Assembly (NCBI RefSeq): GCF_014529535.1
Contig: NW_023504014.1
Coordinates: 2,108,001-2,172,000, forward strand
Source of the DNA: Bradysia coprophila
Taxonomy: Eukaryota; Arthropoda; Insecta; Diptera; Sciaridae
DNA: 64,000 nt
Reading direction: 5' to 3'
Each line of letters begins with the position of its first letter. The first letter of the stretch is position 1. Shown here piece after piece: positions 32,150 through 44,600 of this stretch. The translations under genes were made by a program, and so were the position numbers. The notes under the pieces were generated by a model. That model saw only the letters and a program-made list of their open reading frames with translations. It ran no database searches and was not told the origin of the DNA.

Positions 32150-35100
32150 GTTTTTTAATACTCTATACGATACGAACAGTATATCATAGAGGTGTTTGTT
32201 AAATGCTTTGTTGATGATGGAATAGGTGCATTAGTTGTCATACACACACATGTACAAGTGAACAATAGATCAATAAAATCACAAACCGTAGAACAATGGA
32301 AGAGCTTGTATTGTTTGTGAATCTATTGCTCAATTGTACCAATGCGGCTTTTCGATTCTTCTGCAGATAAGATACGAAGTCCATTTGTTGAATCGAAAGT
32401 TCGCATGGGCGTGTGAAGGTCTGAACAAATTTCATAGGTTCGTGTATGTATTTGGAAACCCCTAGTGGAAATTCAGTTAGAGGTGCTTTTACTGGCAACG
32501 AGTTGGAAGTTTGGTGATGAGTTGAAATTCCATTTTTGGAACTGCATGTTAATGCAAAACGTCGATAAACGTATTCAATTCTCTCTCAGATCACATCATT
32601 CATCACTCTAATTATTTATTATAAATATTAAAAGCGAATGTTTTTTGTCTTCTACAAATATTTAGGAAACTTCGAGTCGCCAGAGCTGTGTTAATAGACT
32701 TGCATAAGAAACATACTTTGTTGCTTGGTGTGAAGTATTCAGTTTAACAAATTGTATAATAAAAATGTTTCACTGATGTGGTGTGCCTATACATACTAAT
32801 TTCCAATTGGTCGAGTTAGCTGGCTGCATTACCTTGTGTATTTCTTCTGTCGATATTCACGGTATTTGAAGCACATAAGTGTACCGCGATTAAAGAATTA
32901 CAGAAATTTCATAATAATAGCGGTTCAGATTTTGTTTCAGTTTTTTTTTTCTCTGTAATTTTAGACTTAATTCGAGCTGATTGTGCATTAAGTAAAAAAT
33001 TACGAATTCACCATATCCAATAGAATGTTTCAAGTCAATAAATAATCGAATTTAATTTCGAAAATCCGTTGCGCATCAATGAATAACATTTTTCGCGTAA
33101 TGTAGTAGCTCTGAATGTTATAAATAAAATTTCAGAAAAAAAATCAAGATCTTAAAGCATTAAAATACAACAAAAGCAAGAACCTCTTTCTTTTAAGAAA
33201 TAAAATTTATAAAAACATGCTCTCGACATATTATATATATACATACAGGCGGAGTTTATGATACAATATCATTGTTGGATCGGGAAGGCGTTAACGAATT
33301 CTATATTACCTGTGCTGTTGTATGCCAGAAACCAAACAAAAAAAACCACAATAATCGAGAGAGAGAAAGAGAGAGGGGGAAAATAACATATTGCACTGAA
33401 GAAACACATCAGGGGGCTTCGGGCTACGGGGGGCACTTAACTGCTACCAGTGTAGGTTTTATTCATATCTCGTTTGCGCATAATCATTTGGGTATACGGC
33501 TGTCTGCACCGCTAAGTACAGTAGAAATCATCAGTTTCCAGTTCGGCTACTTGCCAGAAAGTCTTGACTTCTGTTACCAGCAACTCGCACTCATTCCACG
33601 TCCAGCATACCTACTAGCAAGCCGTTTATGGTAGCCACCTTCCATAAAGTTTTCTCGACCATTTAGATTTTCGAGTGGAGAAAAAAAAATCAACTCACTT
33701 TAGTTACGGAAGATCAATTCACTTAAAAAAAAAACAACATTGATACGCAACACGGAAGCGGTTCATACGGAAGTTGTACACACACAAAAAAAAACATTTT
33801 TATTAATTATAAATCCGACGATTAATTTTTATATAAAGTTGTTACGAATTCGAAATTGGTTTAATTGTGCGTTTAATTATATCGAAATTTAATTAAAAAA
33901 AAAAAAATTGTTCGAAAGAAGAACGTATCAACGGCAATGAAAAGTGTCATTATGAGTGTCTGGATATAGATTGGGGTTTTTGTGCATTACCGTTTTGATA
34001 AACGACCTGATAAACTTGCTGTGCTTGTAATGTGATAAACTTGTGTTTATTGTACCAGAGAAGTATAATAAAATTTAAAAAAAAAACACGAAGCAATTTT
34101 ATTGTCACAAAAACTTACGCATCTATACATGACTGTGTTCGGTATAAAGCTATTTTGTGTATAAGAGCTGATTCGAGAGAGACACACACGAAGGTGAATA
34201 ATAAATATTCAGGTGAGATTTTTATTATACGTTTTTATTACTTTCAAATTGGTAGAATTTTTTCGTAGTTTATTATTTATGAAAACATAATATCGCTTGG
34301 TAGGTCGGTTTTTAAATGTGTTTTTGGCTATGACATGATGAAATACAAAGCGGAAAGATCTAAATCTGGGCGTGAATCATTTTGTTGTTTGTAGCGAAAG
34401 TTTTTATGAACGAAAATATTTAATTGAAATTAAAATGTAAAGCAGTTCAGTTCAGGTATACCAACGGCGCAACGCTATTCACTCTATATTGACGATCGTG
34501 AAACAATTTGATACCCATTGAATTCTTTACGACGAAGATGATTTATCAATTACCAATGAACGTACTGACTACGCATACCATGGTGTTTGTGCACTCCGCG
34601 TAATAACCAATAGTAGCAGCGACACCATGAATATTGTTGATTAAGAAAGAGACTCTTCACAAATGTAAAATAAAGCGAACGGGCATCACCATGTACATAC
34701 GATATGAATGAAATATCTTTGTATGTGCAATGATGATGCTACCGGTTTTTGCGCCGCCTTGTTTTAAACAGCCGCATACACACATACGCAACATATAGTT
34801 CTTTTTATAAAAGAAATAAAAAAAAAGAACATTGTTTGATTCCATCCAGGCACAATGAGGCTTCATCAGTTGCAATTGTATCGTCGCGTCGTGTGCGCGT
34901 GTATGCAGCGCAGAGCTACTGTACTACACACGCTATTGGTTGTTCGGGTTATTCATTTTGTTTATTATATTTATATCGATGTGTAAACAGAAGCTATAAC
35001 ATATTTATGGTTAAATGGGATTGGTGTAATTTTTTCGATATTGCGTCGATATTGCGTGCATGCTATAGCGGTGAGTGGTATAAAAACGGTCGGTTGGTAG

Positions 35101-36150
35101 CGATATTGGAACAACCAGGTAATTGGATGAAAATTGGATCCAATCATTTCGTTTGGAAATGGTAAACGAACAGTACCAGAAAATTATTTTGAAACGGAAA
35201 TGTTAATTCGAGAGTGTAGTTTATCTCTCGCGTTGTGAGTTACTTTTGTGCTCATTGTCAACAGAAGACTAGCCGTTTCTGAACGTTTAATATCAGGTTC
35301 AGGTACGCAATGGTTTCTGCGCTTTTTTGTAATCCAACAATTTATTTTGTCGAACCTTAAAGTCGTATGCCCTTTAAATAATGTCAGGCATCCGATTGTC
35401 CCCCTCATTCTACGTAAAATCGTACGAAATGTGCATCTTACACAAACTGATGTTTTATCACACATTTTATCGTACGAAATAACAGTCTTGGTATAATTTT
35501 GTATAATGTTAGCGCACAACTCAGATCGACGTGAGTCGTGATCAATTTATATTGTCCGAAATCAATGCAAGCATAACGAATCTTAATTGCAATTTCTTAA
35601 TTTTTAAATGATGTTTGTGTGCTCACCTTTTAGACATGAGACATGATGTCGTTACATCTTGTATTATATATACCGCATTTTTGCGCATACCAAAAACAAA
35701 CAACGAAAAAGTCATTCTTGATATTAATTAATTAAAAGAAAAACCGCATGACCGAATGCCAGACGGGTAAAATACAACTTGTATCAATAAACTAAATCTA
35801 AGTGTTTATCAAAACCACATTCAATTTCACTATATATTACAACCAAGATGAACACAATTTCAAATGCACACACCAAACTCCTTATGGTGTATGACATCAT
35901 GTCTGTTAATTTTTTGCTCTTTCTTTCGTGTGCGACTTTTAATTACATTTAATTTTGAAACTTTTTGTTTTTTGCGCTTTGTTTTAAACGAGCCAATTCA
36001 TAATATTTTTATTGGACACCCGGACCATTTTCAGAAATCATGTCAGACAACATTGATTCGGAGTTCAAATGATTATACATGAGCGACAGACAAACATTAT
36101 TTGTAGTAGGGTGGCTCAATTTAAAAAAAATATTTCAGTGATACTGTCAC
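32150..36150. other. Gene desert upstream of drm with GC-richer islands
   Basis: Two stretches stand out from the AT-rich background. The first is 33390-33640, preceded by a GAGAGAGAAAGAGAGAGG tract at 33358-33375 and containing an Inr-like TCAGTT at 33531. The second is 34450-35170, with several CG-containing words. Open frames there (up to 138 codons at 34749-35165) have no family resemblance. These may be promoters or enhancers of drm or an unannotated RNA; the sequence alone does not decide. Confidence 0.3.
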
Positions 36151-36342
36151 AGGCAGTCAAATTTCAGCATGAATTTACTTCAGCTGTTTTTCAGCAATCA
36201 ATACGGCTTTCACTTGTTTATACTGTTAAGGCTGCTGCACTCACGCGTGATGTAGTGGTAAAACCGTATAAACAGTTTTGATTATTTGTGTGGATCAGCT
36301 GAAAAACAGCTGAAGCAAATTCATGCTGAAATTTCACTGTCT
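36151..36342. mobile_element. Inverted-repeat element (about 192 bp)
   Basis: AAATTTCAGCATGAATTTAC plus TTCAGCTGTTTTTCAGC on the left pairs with the inverse at 36298-36340, arms about 43 bp with two or three mismatches. The centre is unrelated to other repeats here. Non-coding. Confidence 0.7.
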
Positions 36343-37690
36343 CTAACCGTAAGGAATTTCAGTGGATTCGAGAATTTTCGAGTATTCAGGAGCGCTTCCC
36401 CTGAACTATTAAAAATTTTTGGCAACTTTAAATATCACATATCGATTTTGGCATGTCAATCTATCGTTCCATAGAAATTCTATGTCAAAACGAGGGAGTG
36501 GGAGTGGGAGTGTTTCAAACTCCACAGACCAGAGTTCAGTATTTTACTAATATTTAAACCACCCTAATTAGACAGCCAATGTGATGTGGAATAGTGGAAT
36601 GCATTTCAATTACTTTTTTTTCATTAGTTACGTGTTGCAAGTCGAAGTATGACATTGTGACTAAAACATTCTTTTTTCGTTGTGTCCGAACAGTTTACTA
36701 AGAAATATTCAATGGTATTCGGTCGAATGTAAAAATTAATAATATCCGAAATGAGTTTAATTATTAATTGGTTGAGCTTTTGAAATTTATCTGAATTATT
36801 TTATTTACCAAACTGTGGATACAATTTCAGAAAAAAAACAACCAAATACCATAACCAACCCACGTAAATGTAATTTTTTTTTGCAAATCCAAATGAAGAA
36901 AAAAAAATAATTTGTGTATTTTATTCACCGAATTTGTCAACCTGTTGTTTTAAAAAAATACTTTATTGGTACCAATATAAAAATATCTTTAAATTAGTCA
37001 ACGATTTTTGCATATTTTTATAAAAAATAAAAAATCCCAAAAAAAAAGTCTAAAGACAAAAAAAAGCTTCCATAAATTTATTGAGTATAACGTTCAGGCT
37101 GTTTTTGCAATCGTTTATTCGTTCTTTTTGTTTTAACTCAATCGATTCAGTTCTGAATTTATCTGTTTTTATCTTAAATAGTTTTTTTTTTTAAATGAAT
37201 AACTGGACGAAAACAAAAAATTGGTACAGATTATGAGCGGTGATTAAATATGATTTATTTGATTGTGGATTTAGAAACGCGGAACGGGTCTTATGCCTAG
37301 GTAGACAGAATGTAGTTTCATAAATTTCCTAACACTAAAATTTCATAATTTATTTCCACTACACAAAAAGAAATAGAATTTATCTACTGCAATGTCAAAA
37401 TATTCATAATTGGTACCCCTGTTAAATGGAGTCACACTGACAGATCCATTGTAGCAGATTTTACGTATTGCAGTGGATGCTACTAACTCGTCCAATGAAG
37501 CGTTGATGCTACACATATCAGTGCGTAAATTGACAGATCAGTGCGCAAATCTAATATTGGTATTGTAGGTGCTTCATGTATGTGTAGCATATACTAGTTA
37601 TAGTTAACGATGCATGAAAATAAGGAATCTTTTAACTGAAATTGTGATAGTTTGTGGTAATTTTGACATCACAGAAGATAAAATCTTGTT
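36343..37690. other. Intergenic, AT-rich, no gene seen
   Basis: Long A and T tracts around 36800-37200. At 37370-37600 lie words (TACTGCAATGTCAAAATATT, GTGTAGCAT) that also occur near 44700-44820, suggesting pieces of one repeat family. Confidence 0.35.
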
Positions 37691-37809
37691 GCTAACACGT
37701 TAGTAAGTCCGGTTGTTTTTTGCACACGATGTGTTGCCGAGCTCGCTTCGCTCGTATCAACAATATCACATCTAGTGCGCAAAACGACCCCATTTACTAA
37801 CTAGTTAGA
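37691..37809. mobile_element. Short inverted-repeat element (about 119 bp), family I
   Basis: CTAACACGTTAGTAAGTCCG and GTTGTTTTTTGCACACGATG pair with the inverse TTTACTAACTAGTTAG and CATCTAGTGCGCAAAACGAC. The centre reads GAGCTCGCTTCGCTC. A single arm of the same family (AACTAATTAGTAAGTGGGGT) occurs at 44670-44720 within the drm intron. Confidence 0.6.
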
Positions 37810-40800
37810 AAAATAGCTATTTTTATAACCGAAAATAAATCCAAAAACTAAATTTAAGAATGAAAACAGAAACCTAATTAATTTTCATTCGGACTGTGTA
37901 AAGTAGTTTCACCGAAGCGAACGAATTGTTGGGCATAAATTTTGATATTTGCCTCCAATTCTAACGACCCATATGCTTTTTATTTAAATCTACCTACACA
38001 TACATGTGTAAATAACGTCATATATATAACTGAAATTAAATCATAATCATAAATCATAGAAAATAATAAAAAAAAGGAAAAGAATTCTGGTGGCATGTTT
38101 TAAAGCTAGTTTGAATTTTAAATGAATTTTTGATGAAGAAAAAAACTTTTAGTCATTCTAATTTGTTGATGGTATCGATAGAGTTTACATGATTTACTGG
38201 GTGCGTCGCACAGGTATCCAAGATTTTTCTTTGCATTGAGAATTAATTCTTTTTTCTCTTAAATTAGTGATGATAAATGCCATATTGCCTAATTAGCTCT
38301 CTCGGTTGGTGTACTTGAAAGTAGATGAAGATTTACAAAGAAAGATGATCCGTGAGCATTATAAAAAAGTGAACTATTAAATGAGGAAGTCGACGAAAAA
38401 TGGTAAAAATTATAGGCGGAAGTCTGCGCATTCATTTATATCACGAATTCGGAATAGAAACCACCAAACAACATGAAGAGCAAATCAATCATTGTCTGAA
38501 ATGGGATACGATTCTTCAATAACCTCTCGAACGGTTGAGATCCCTACTCGATTCGATTGTCTTTCGAATAGCAAAAATTAACAAGTCATCCGAAACGCAA
38601 ACCACTTCGCTGCGTCAATTGTTTTGTCTGCATAAAAACTTCTGTTATAGATTTACTCTAGAAGAAGTTCTAGATTTCCTTTTTTCGGGGATTTTACCTT
38701 TACTTTTTGAAAATTAAATGAAAACTATTCATCTTCTGAATTCTCGTATACCTAAACTGATTTAACACCGAGTTGCATACATCGTTTTCTCAAAAAAGCC
38801 AACGAAGAAAGTTTCGCTTTTCGTCACTGAGTTGAGAATATATTACTTTCGGTATGGAGGAAGGAAATGTAGGTCTTTTCAGCACCAGTGTTGTAATCAT
38901 TTATGGTGAAACATTCAAATACGAGCAGTGCTCATATGTTTATTTAAACATTATTTCTTGTGGTAATGATGATGTCGTGTTATAAGACACCTAGTGGGGG
39001 AGGCTTCTGCTCAGATGCTGTACTCTACGTTTACAAGTTGTAATATTTATGTGTAATTTACACGGATTTCTAGACTATCAAGAGAAGAAATGTAGAAATT
39101 TTTGTTTGAAGTTTACAATTCAAGGACTGCATCAGTCAAAAGATTAAATCTTCGAGCCACATATTGCAAAAAATAAACCAAATACTCTGGATGCCTCAAA
39201 ATGCAACATAAAATCGAATTGAGGTTTTTAAACAAAACTAAAATCATTTCTCAATTAATCTAAAATGTCAGATCGTTCTTTAGTAAAAAAAAAACATTTC
39301 CGAAACCAATAATTACTTTCAATTTCCTTAAATCTCTTCGATTTTTTTTTAAATGTATTTTGTCCCGAAAAAGGGCAATTTCTTGATAGATGTCGAATTT
39401 GACTAAAATTTCATAAAGAACGATTCGTGATCACCGCTCACCGACAACACCAAACCAAAGTTTATCAAGTTAGAGAATTGAAAATTTAATCTCCCAAAAA
39501 GAATCACTGAACGAAATGTTATTTGGAACACCTTTGGTGAACCTTTTTTTTCTCTCAATTTTCGTTTGGCTAGCGCCTTGTATCAAACGAAAAGGTATAA
39601 CAATCGAAATGTGGAATTACTTTTTAAAATGTGGTAATCAATGTGTCAAAACGAGTCGATCTTTAAGCACTCAGGTAGTGTTTTTGTGCTGTTTATGGTC
39701 TTAGTGAAACCGCATAAAAAATCAAACATTTGAATCGATTTTCACAGTAAGAAGAGTAGGGAATTATGTTAGATTAGGCAAATATTTATCACTTTTGAGG
39801 TTTTTGTTATCGGAAAAGGTTATTTTGTAGAAATTTTGTTTGTTTATCTTTATAGTTACAATCTAAAAATGATCGAGCGGTACGTCTATCTTCGTCATTT
39901 AATGTGATTATATTTAACAACTTAAATCACGTCTGAAAACCTGTCAGGTTCATGAGTAACACAGTCACAATTGTTTGAGATAAATCTGCGCACATTTTCT
40001 TTATTATCTAAATGATTATTGTCATTTCAATGTTCCAGTCTGATTAAATTAAAAAATTATTTTAGTATTTAAAATCACTTCGACGGTAACATAATTACAT
40101 TATTATGACCAAATAGTGTTGCGTCTAAACAAGTACGGTGAAACATTTGTCTTTTTATCTATAAAAACGTTAAGCAAAGATAAATATAATTCAAATACCA
40201 CAGAACCTCTTTATCCATAAAATTGTCATTAAAGCTTTTATGAACGTAAAACTTTGACATATTTCTATTATTCAAGAACGCGTTGGCGATGTGTAGTTGA
40301 TGTTCACTTGTAATAGTAAATTGTGAATTGAAAAAGATAATTTATGTCCACAACGCAGGTGAGAAAATAGACGTTTACACACATTTGTTTTTGCTAGGGT
40401 CAAAAGTAGCTTATTACAACCCTAGGGATGAAAAGTAAACTAATTTTAAGCTAGGTTAACATGCTTTAAATCCATTACATAACAGGCGATAAATAATTAT
40501 TTACGTATTTGTTGTGGACGGTATATATTAGGCAATTTCGCAGATTGTAGCTCGAACGAAGTGAGGGCGACAACAGATGCGTATACAACTTTTCATGCTG
40601 AGGGCCTAATTTACGAGAAAAATTCCGTAATTTATGTCCAAGGCATGAAAAAGACGATAGACATTTCGAACGTGTATACATTCTTGTGTAGACATTTTGA
40701 CCGTTGCCCATTTTACATGCTTTTGAGCCACTTTCATATGGAATTTCCAACTTTTTTTTTCCAAGTTAGTTGCAAGAGTCTGCGTACGTAGTTTTGTAAG

Positions 40801-41619
40801 TTAGTTTAATAACTGGCTTCATCTTGGCTCTCACTCATTAAAACAAATCGTTTGATGCAGTGCCCATGTTAGGATATGAAAAATCGGCTGAAGTTTTTCT
40901 TTCCAGCAAAGTTATTTCGTCGGATAGGCTTCCGATAGTTCATAGTTGGTTAAGTTCATAAAAATGTTTTTGGTATATTTGCGTAACCTATCATCTCAAG
41001 ACGACAAATTGTGTTCAGCCTAACTATCAGAAATTCTGTTTGTGTAATACAACCAAATATCTGATACTTTGTCACATTTAAAAGAAAATAAGTTGAAACA
41101 AGAACAGAGATAAAGTAATTTGTTGAAAAGCTTATGTACTCGACACTCTTTACTAGCTCAAAGAAAAGCGAGGTGTTTATCACAAATAAAGTGTCAATAA
41201 TTTTATGGCCACTCATTAAATATATGAATGTACAATGTACATACGTAGATCATACACCGAAGTGTTTATTAGCAAATGAACTCTGAGTCATGTCGTTAAA
41301 ATTTTGAAGAAAAAGAAAAAGCAAGAGGAAAAAGAGTAATTTTTATAACTTTTTTTTTTGTCTCAAATGTTTCGTAAGATAAAATAATGACGCTAAACCC
41401 ATAACAATCATTTTTTTTTCTGTTTTATTGGTTTTAGGCATACAACAAAAGAGAAATACAACCAGCAGTATTCGTTTTATGTAATTTTGGTGGTACACTT
41501 CTTTTCTTCTCTTCTCGAACCCGTACGAGAGGCACGAACGCGAAAAAGGAAGTGCTATACCTTTTTCACTTCACGACACAGACGAACGAAAGCCAAATAA
41601 AAAAAAAAACTCATCCATA
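37810..41619. other. Upstream flank of drm: no gene; repeat family B (copy 2)
   Basis: At 40390-40640 lies the second copy of the family seen at 2020-2235 (CCCTAGGGATGAAAAG, GTGGACGGTATATATT, CTCGAACGAAGTGAGG). The last 150 bp before the drm ATG contain a pyrimidine tract (CTTCTTTTCTTCTCTTCTCG) and CG-rich words and are probably 5' UTR. No clear TATA box. Long spacing before a developmental regulator suggests enhancers, but none can be pinned down by reading. Confidence 0.4.
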
Positions 41620-44600
41620 ATGTTCGCGGTGATGCGAATTGACAACGATGATTGTCGGTCAGACTTTCGTCGTAAAATGCGACCAAAGTGCGAGTTCATT
41701 TGTAAATATTGTCAGAGGCGATTTACCAAACCATATAACCTGATGATACACGAACGCACCCACAAGAGTCCGGAGGTTACGTTTTCCTGTGAAGTTTGTG
41801 GCAAATATTTTAAGAGACAAGACAATTTACGTCAACACAGGTAAGCCACACAAAAGCATTTTTATTTATTTGTTCAAAAACAAAAAACCAAAAAAAATCT
41901 CTTTATGAATGAAAGATTCATTGGGTTAAGATCTTATCTCTTCACTTTTTTTTTAACTTGATCGTTGCTTTAAAATATTATCCGTATTTTGTTGGTGGTT
42001 GGCTGGTGTTTCGGTTATTATTTCTTTTATCAAATAATAATAAATCAGGACGTTGCTGTACGAAAAATATTGTTATAAAAAATTATGGATTTATGCGCGG
42101 TTTTTAGCAATTTTTATTTTATTTAAAAAAAAAGCAAAACTTTTGACGTGTTTAGAGTAGAGATTGCATTTACAGACCACGGTAAATACCACCTGTAAGT
42201 CAGAGAGCATATGTAAATTAACGCACTATTGCTAATACAGCTCAGTAATATCTATCGTTAGAATCATTGTCGTGAAATATCCTGTCGCATTGGTCCAAAT
42301 GCGAGGAGGTATATTGGGGAAACGTATCGAAAAATTATCGGCAAATGTCATACGTCATAGTCCACTAAAACGTATTTTATTTGGGCCAGTGCGAGGTAGA
42401 ATCTCTCACGACAATGACTCCACCGAAAGATATTACTGAGCTGATGGCAATTGTATTCGAAATAGTACGTTAGTTTACATGTTCTGCAGGAGCTTTTTAC
42501 CGAAGTCACTAAATGCAATGTCTAGTTTAGAGCGAAAACAGGCGACTTATTGAACACTTAACAAAAAAGCACTCACTGTGAGTGACAGAATTGAGTTTTT
42601 TCAATTTTTGCTTTGTTTACTTGACAGCTTGCTATCTCACGACTCTCACACGGAGTACTTTTTGTTGAGTCGAAACCATAGTTAAAGATACGTGTTTTGC
42701 AGAATTCAAACGCGCTACACAGTGTTTAAGGAGAGCGATTTTTGACCACTTTGTTTAAACTGGTCTCGGGGTCACACGTCAAAATGAGTGAAATCACATA
42801 CAAATTTAAACTGGGCTCAACTCTCAATTTCTTTTTTCATTGATGAATATTTGACAGCTGACCCGGAGACCAATTAAATTTAACTGGTTTTCGCTCTCCT
42901 TAAACACTGTATAGCTTCACATTCTCGTTATATCAATTTTATGTGTAAGCCCCTCTCAGGTGATATGCTCAATTGAATTTTAAATTCATTTCTGTTTACA
43001 AATTCGTTCCGTTGTTTTAGCTGATTTTACGTGCAATTAAACACCACCCTTCTCGATAGTTAATTTAATTCCTAAATGTGTCTATTAGACACGTTTATCT
43101 ATTATTTCCCTCTTAATCAATTCATAGTTCTTCAAAGTCATGCAAAACAAAAGAGTGCTTTTCTGGTTGTTATCAATAGAAAAATAATATTTAAAAACAA
43201 AAAGTCTGTCATTTTGTTACATCGAAGCATTTAATGGCCATCCTACACACAATTTAATCGTATTACTTGTTGCATAGAATTCCATTGTGAAAGAATGCTT
43301 GCGTGTGCAATGGGCGCTTTAGTGCATTCCTCGTTGCCATGCACAAAACAGAAACGAAAATGTTTTAACCTGTTTTTCCGTTTAATAATAAAGCCTACAT
43401 TTCGATATGGTATAATGTTAACGTAAAATAAAAGACACGTCACACTTGGATTTTATACCGACCGTTTTTGATGAAGTGTGCACATTGTTTGTTACAGTAA
43501 CAAATAAAAAATTTAGAAAAAAAAATTACTTCAAATGTGTAGGAGAATACAAATGTGGACAAAAAAATGCAAGAAAGAAGAGTAAATTTGTATAAAATTG
43601 GAGTTTTGTGTAGCGAGTTATAATGTCTATAGACATAAGGTGTTATTTAAATGGAAACGTACATTGTGCCGGCAATGTTCTCACGCTTGTAAACGTGTGA
43701 CCAGACCAGTGAAACTTTATGTCTCAAGAAAATGAACTATTTATATTAGATTGTTTTGTGCTTGCGGACTTCGGAATAGCCTCATTTTTTGTGCGGTTGT
43801 GGTTGACTGGGAATTTAATTGATAAGAAAAATTTAATAGATGTGGTGTGATCGAAACACGACCACAAGCCGATGAAATGAAGATGTACACACTTCTTAAA
43901 CACAACCTTCACAATGGTAAAAAATCTTTTAAAACATCAACGAACGTAAACATTCCCATTACAAAACAGAAGAACAACAGTAGCGAAAACACATCAAGTA
44001 AAAGAATTGGTTAAACGAGATAGCGTGTACCGTCGAGTTGTCTTGTACGATTTATTCTTCTTATCATTGGACCATCAAACCGTGTCAGTGCCTCAGAAAC
44101 CATGTAGGATATTTCTAAATTATATGAGTTATTTCGACAGTCTGTGCCACTGTTATTGAGACTGGTCGTGATCGGTCGTCACAGTTATTCGATGCAAAAA
44201 ATAATGGAGCATAATTACAACTTAACGTTTCCGTTAAAAAAAATCGTTTCTACCTCCAGTAAGTCTCCTCGGTTTGTGAAATTACTTAGGAGGTCCAAGA
44301 ATCGGTTAAACAAGACGTGCAACAGAGGTTGAAGGCAACTAAAATTTTCGGCTCGTGTTTTGATTGAGGTAACATTAGGTTTGCTTTAATATTGGTCATA
44401 TGATCATACGTAAATCATTAAATATTCAAATTTTACTCTAAATTTTGTCAAACATTTGCGTTTCATTCAGAAAAGCAAATTATATATTTCGGCTACGAAA
44501 CTGATTGGCTATAACTTACCACTTAGAGGGCGACGTATCGTGTCAAAATTGACAGAATTCTATTGTTCTTATGTCAATTTTGACACTATACGTTGCTCAT

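Noticed and set aside
33272..33634. 120-codon plus-strand frame
   Set aside because: Contains a run coded by the GAGA tract and A-runs; no family resemblance. The region is better read as a possible promoter.
34749..35165. 138-codon plus-strand frame upstream of drm
   Set aside because: Long for the base composition, but no domain, no ATG-initiated homology that I can recognise and irregular composition; probably chance in a GC-richer island.
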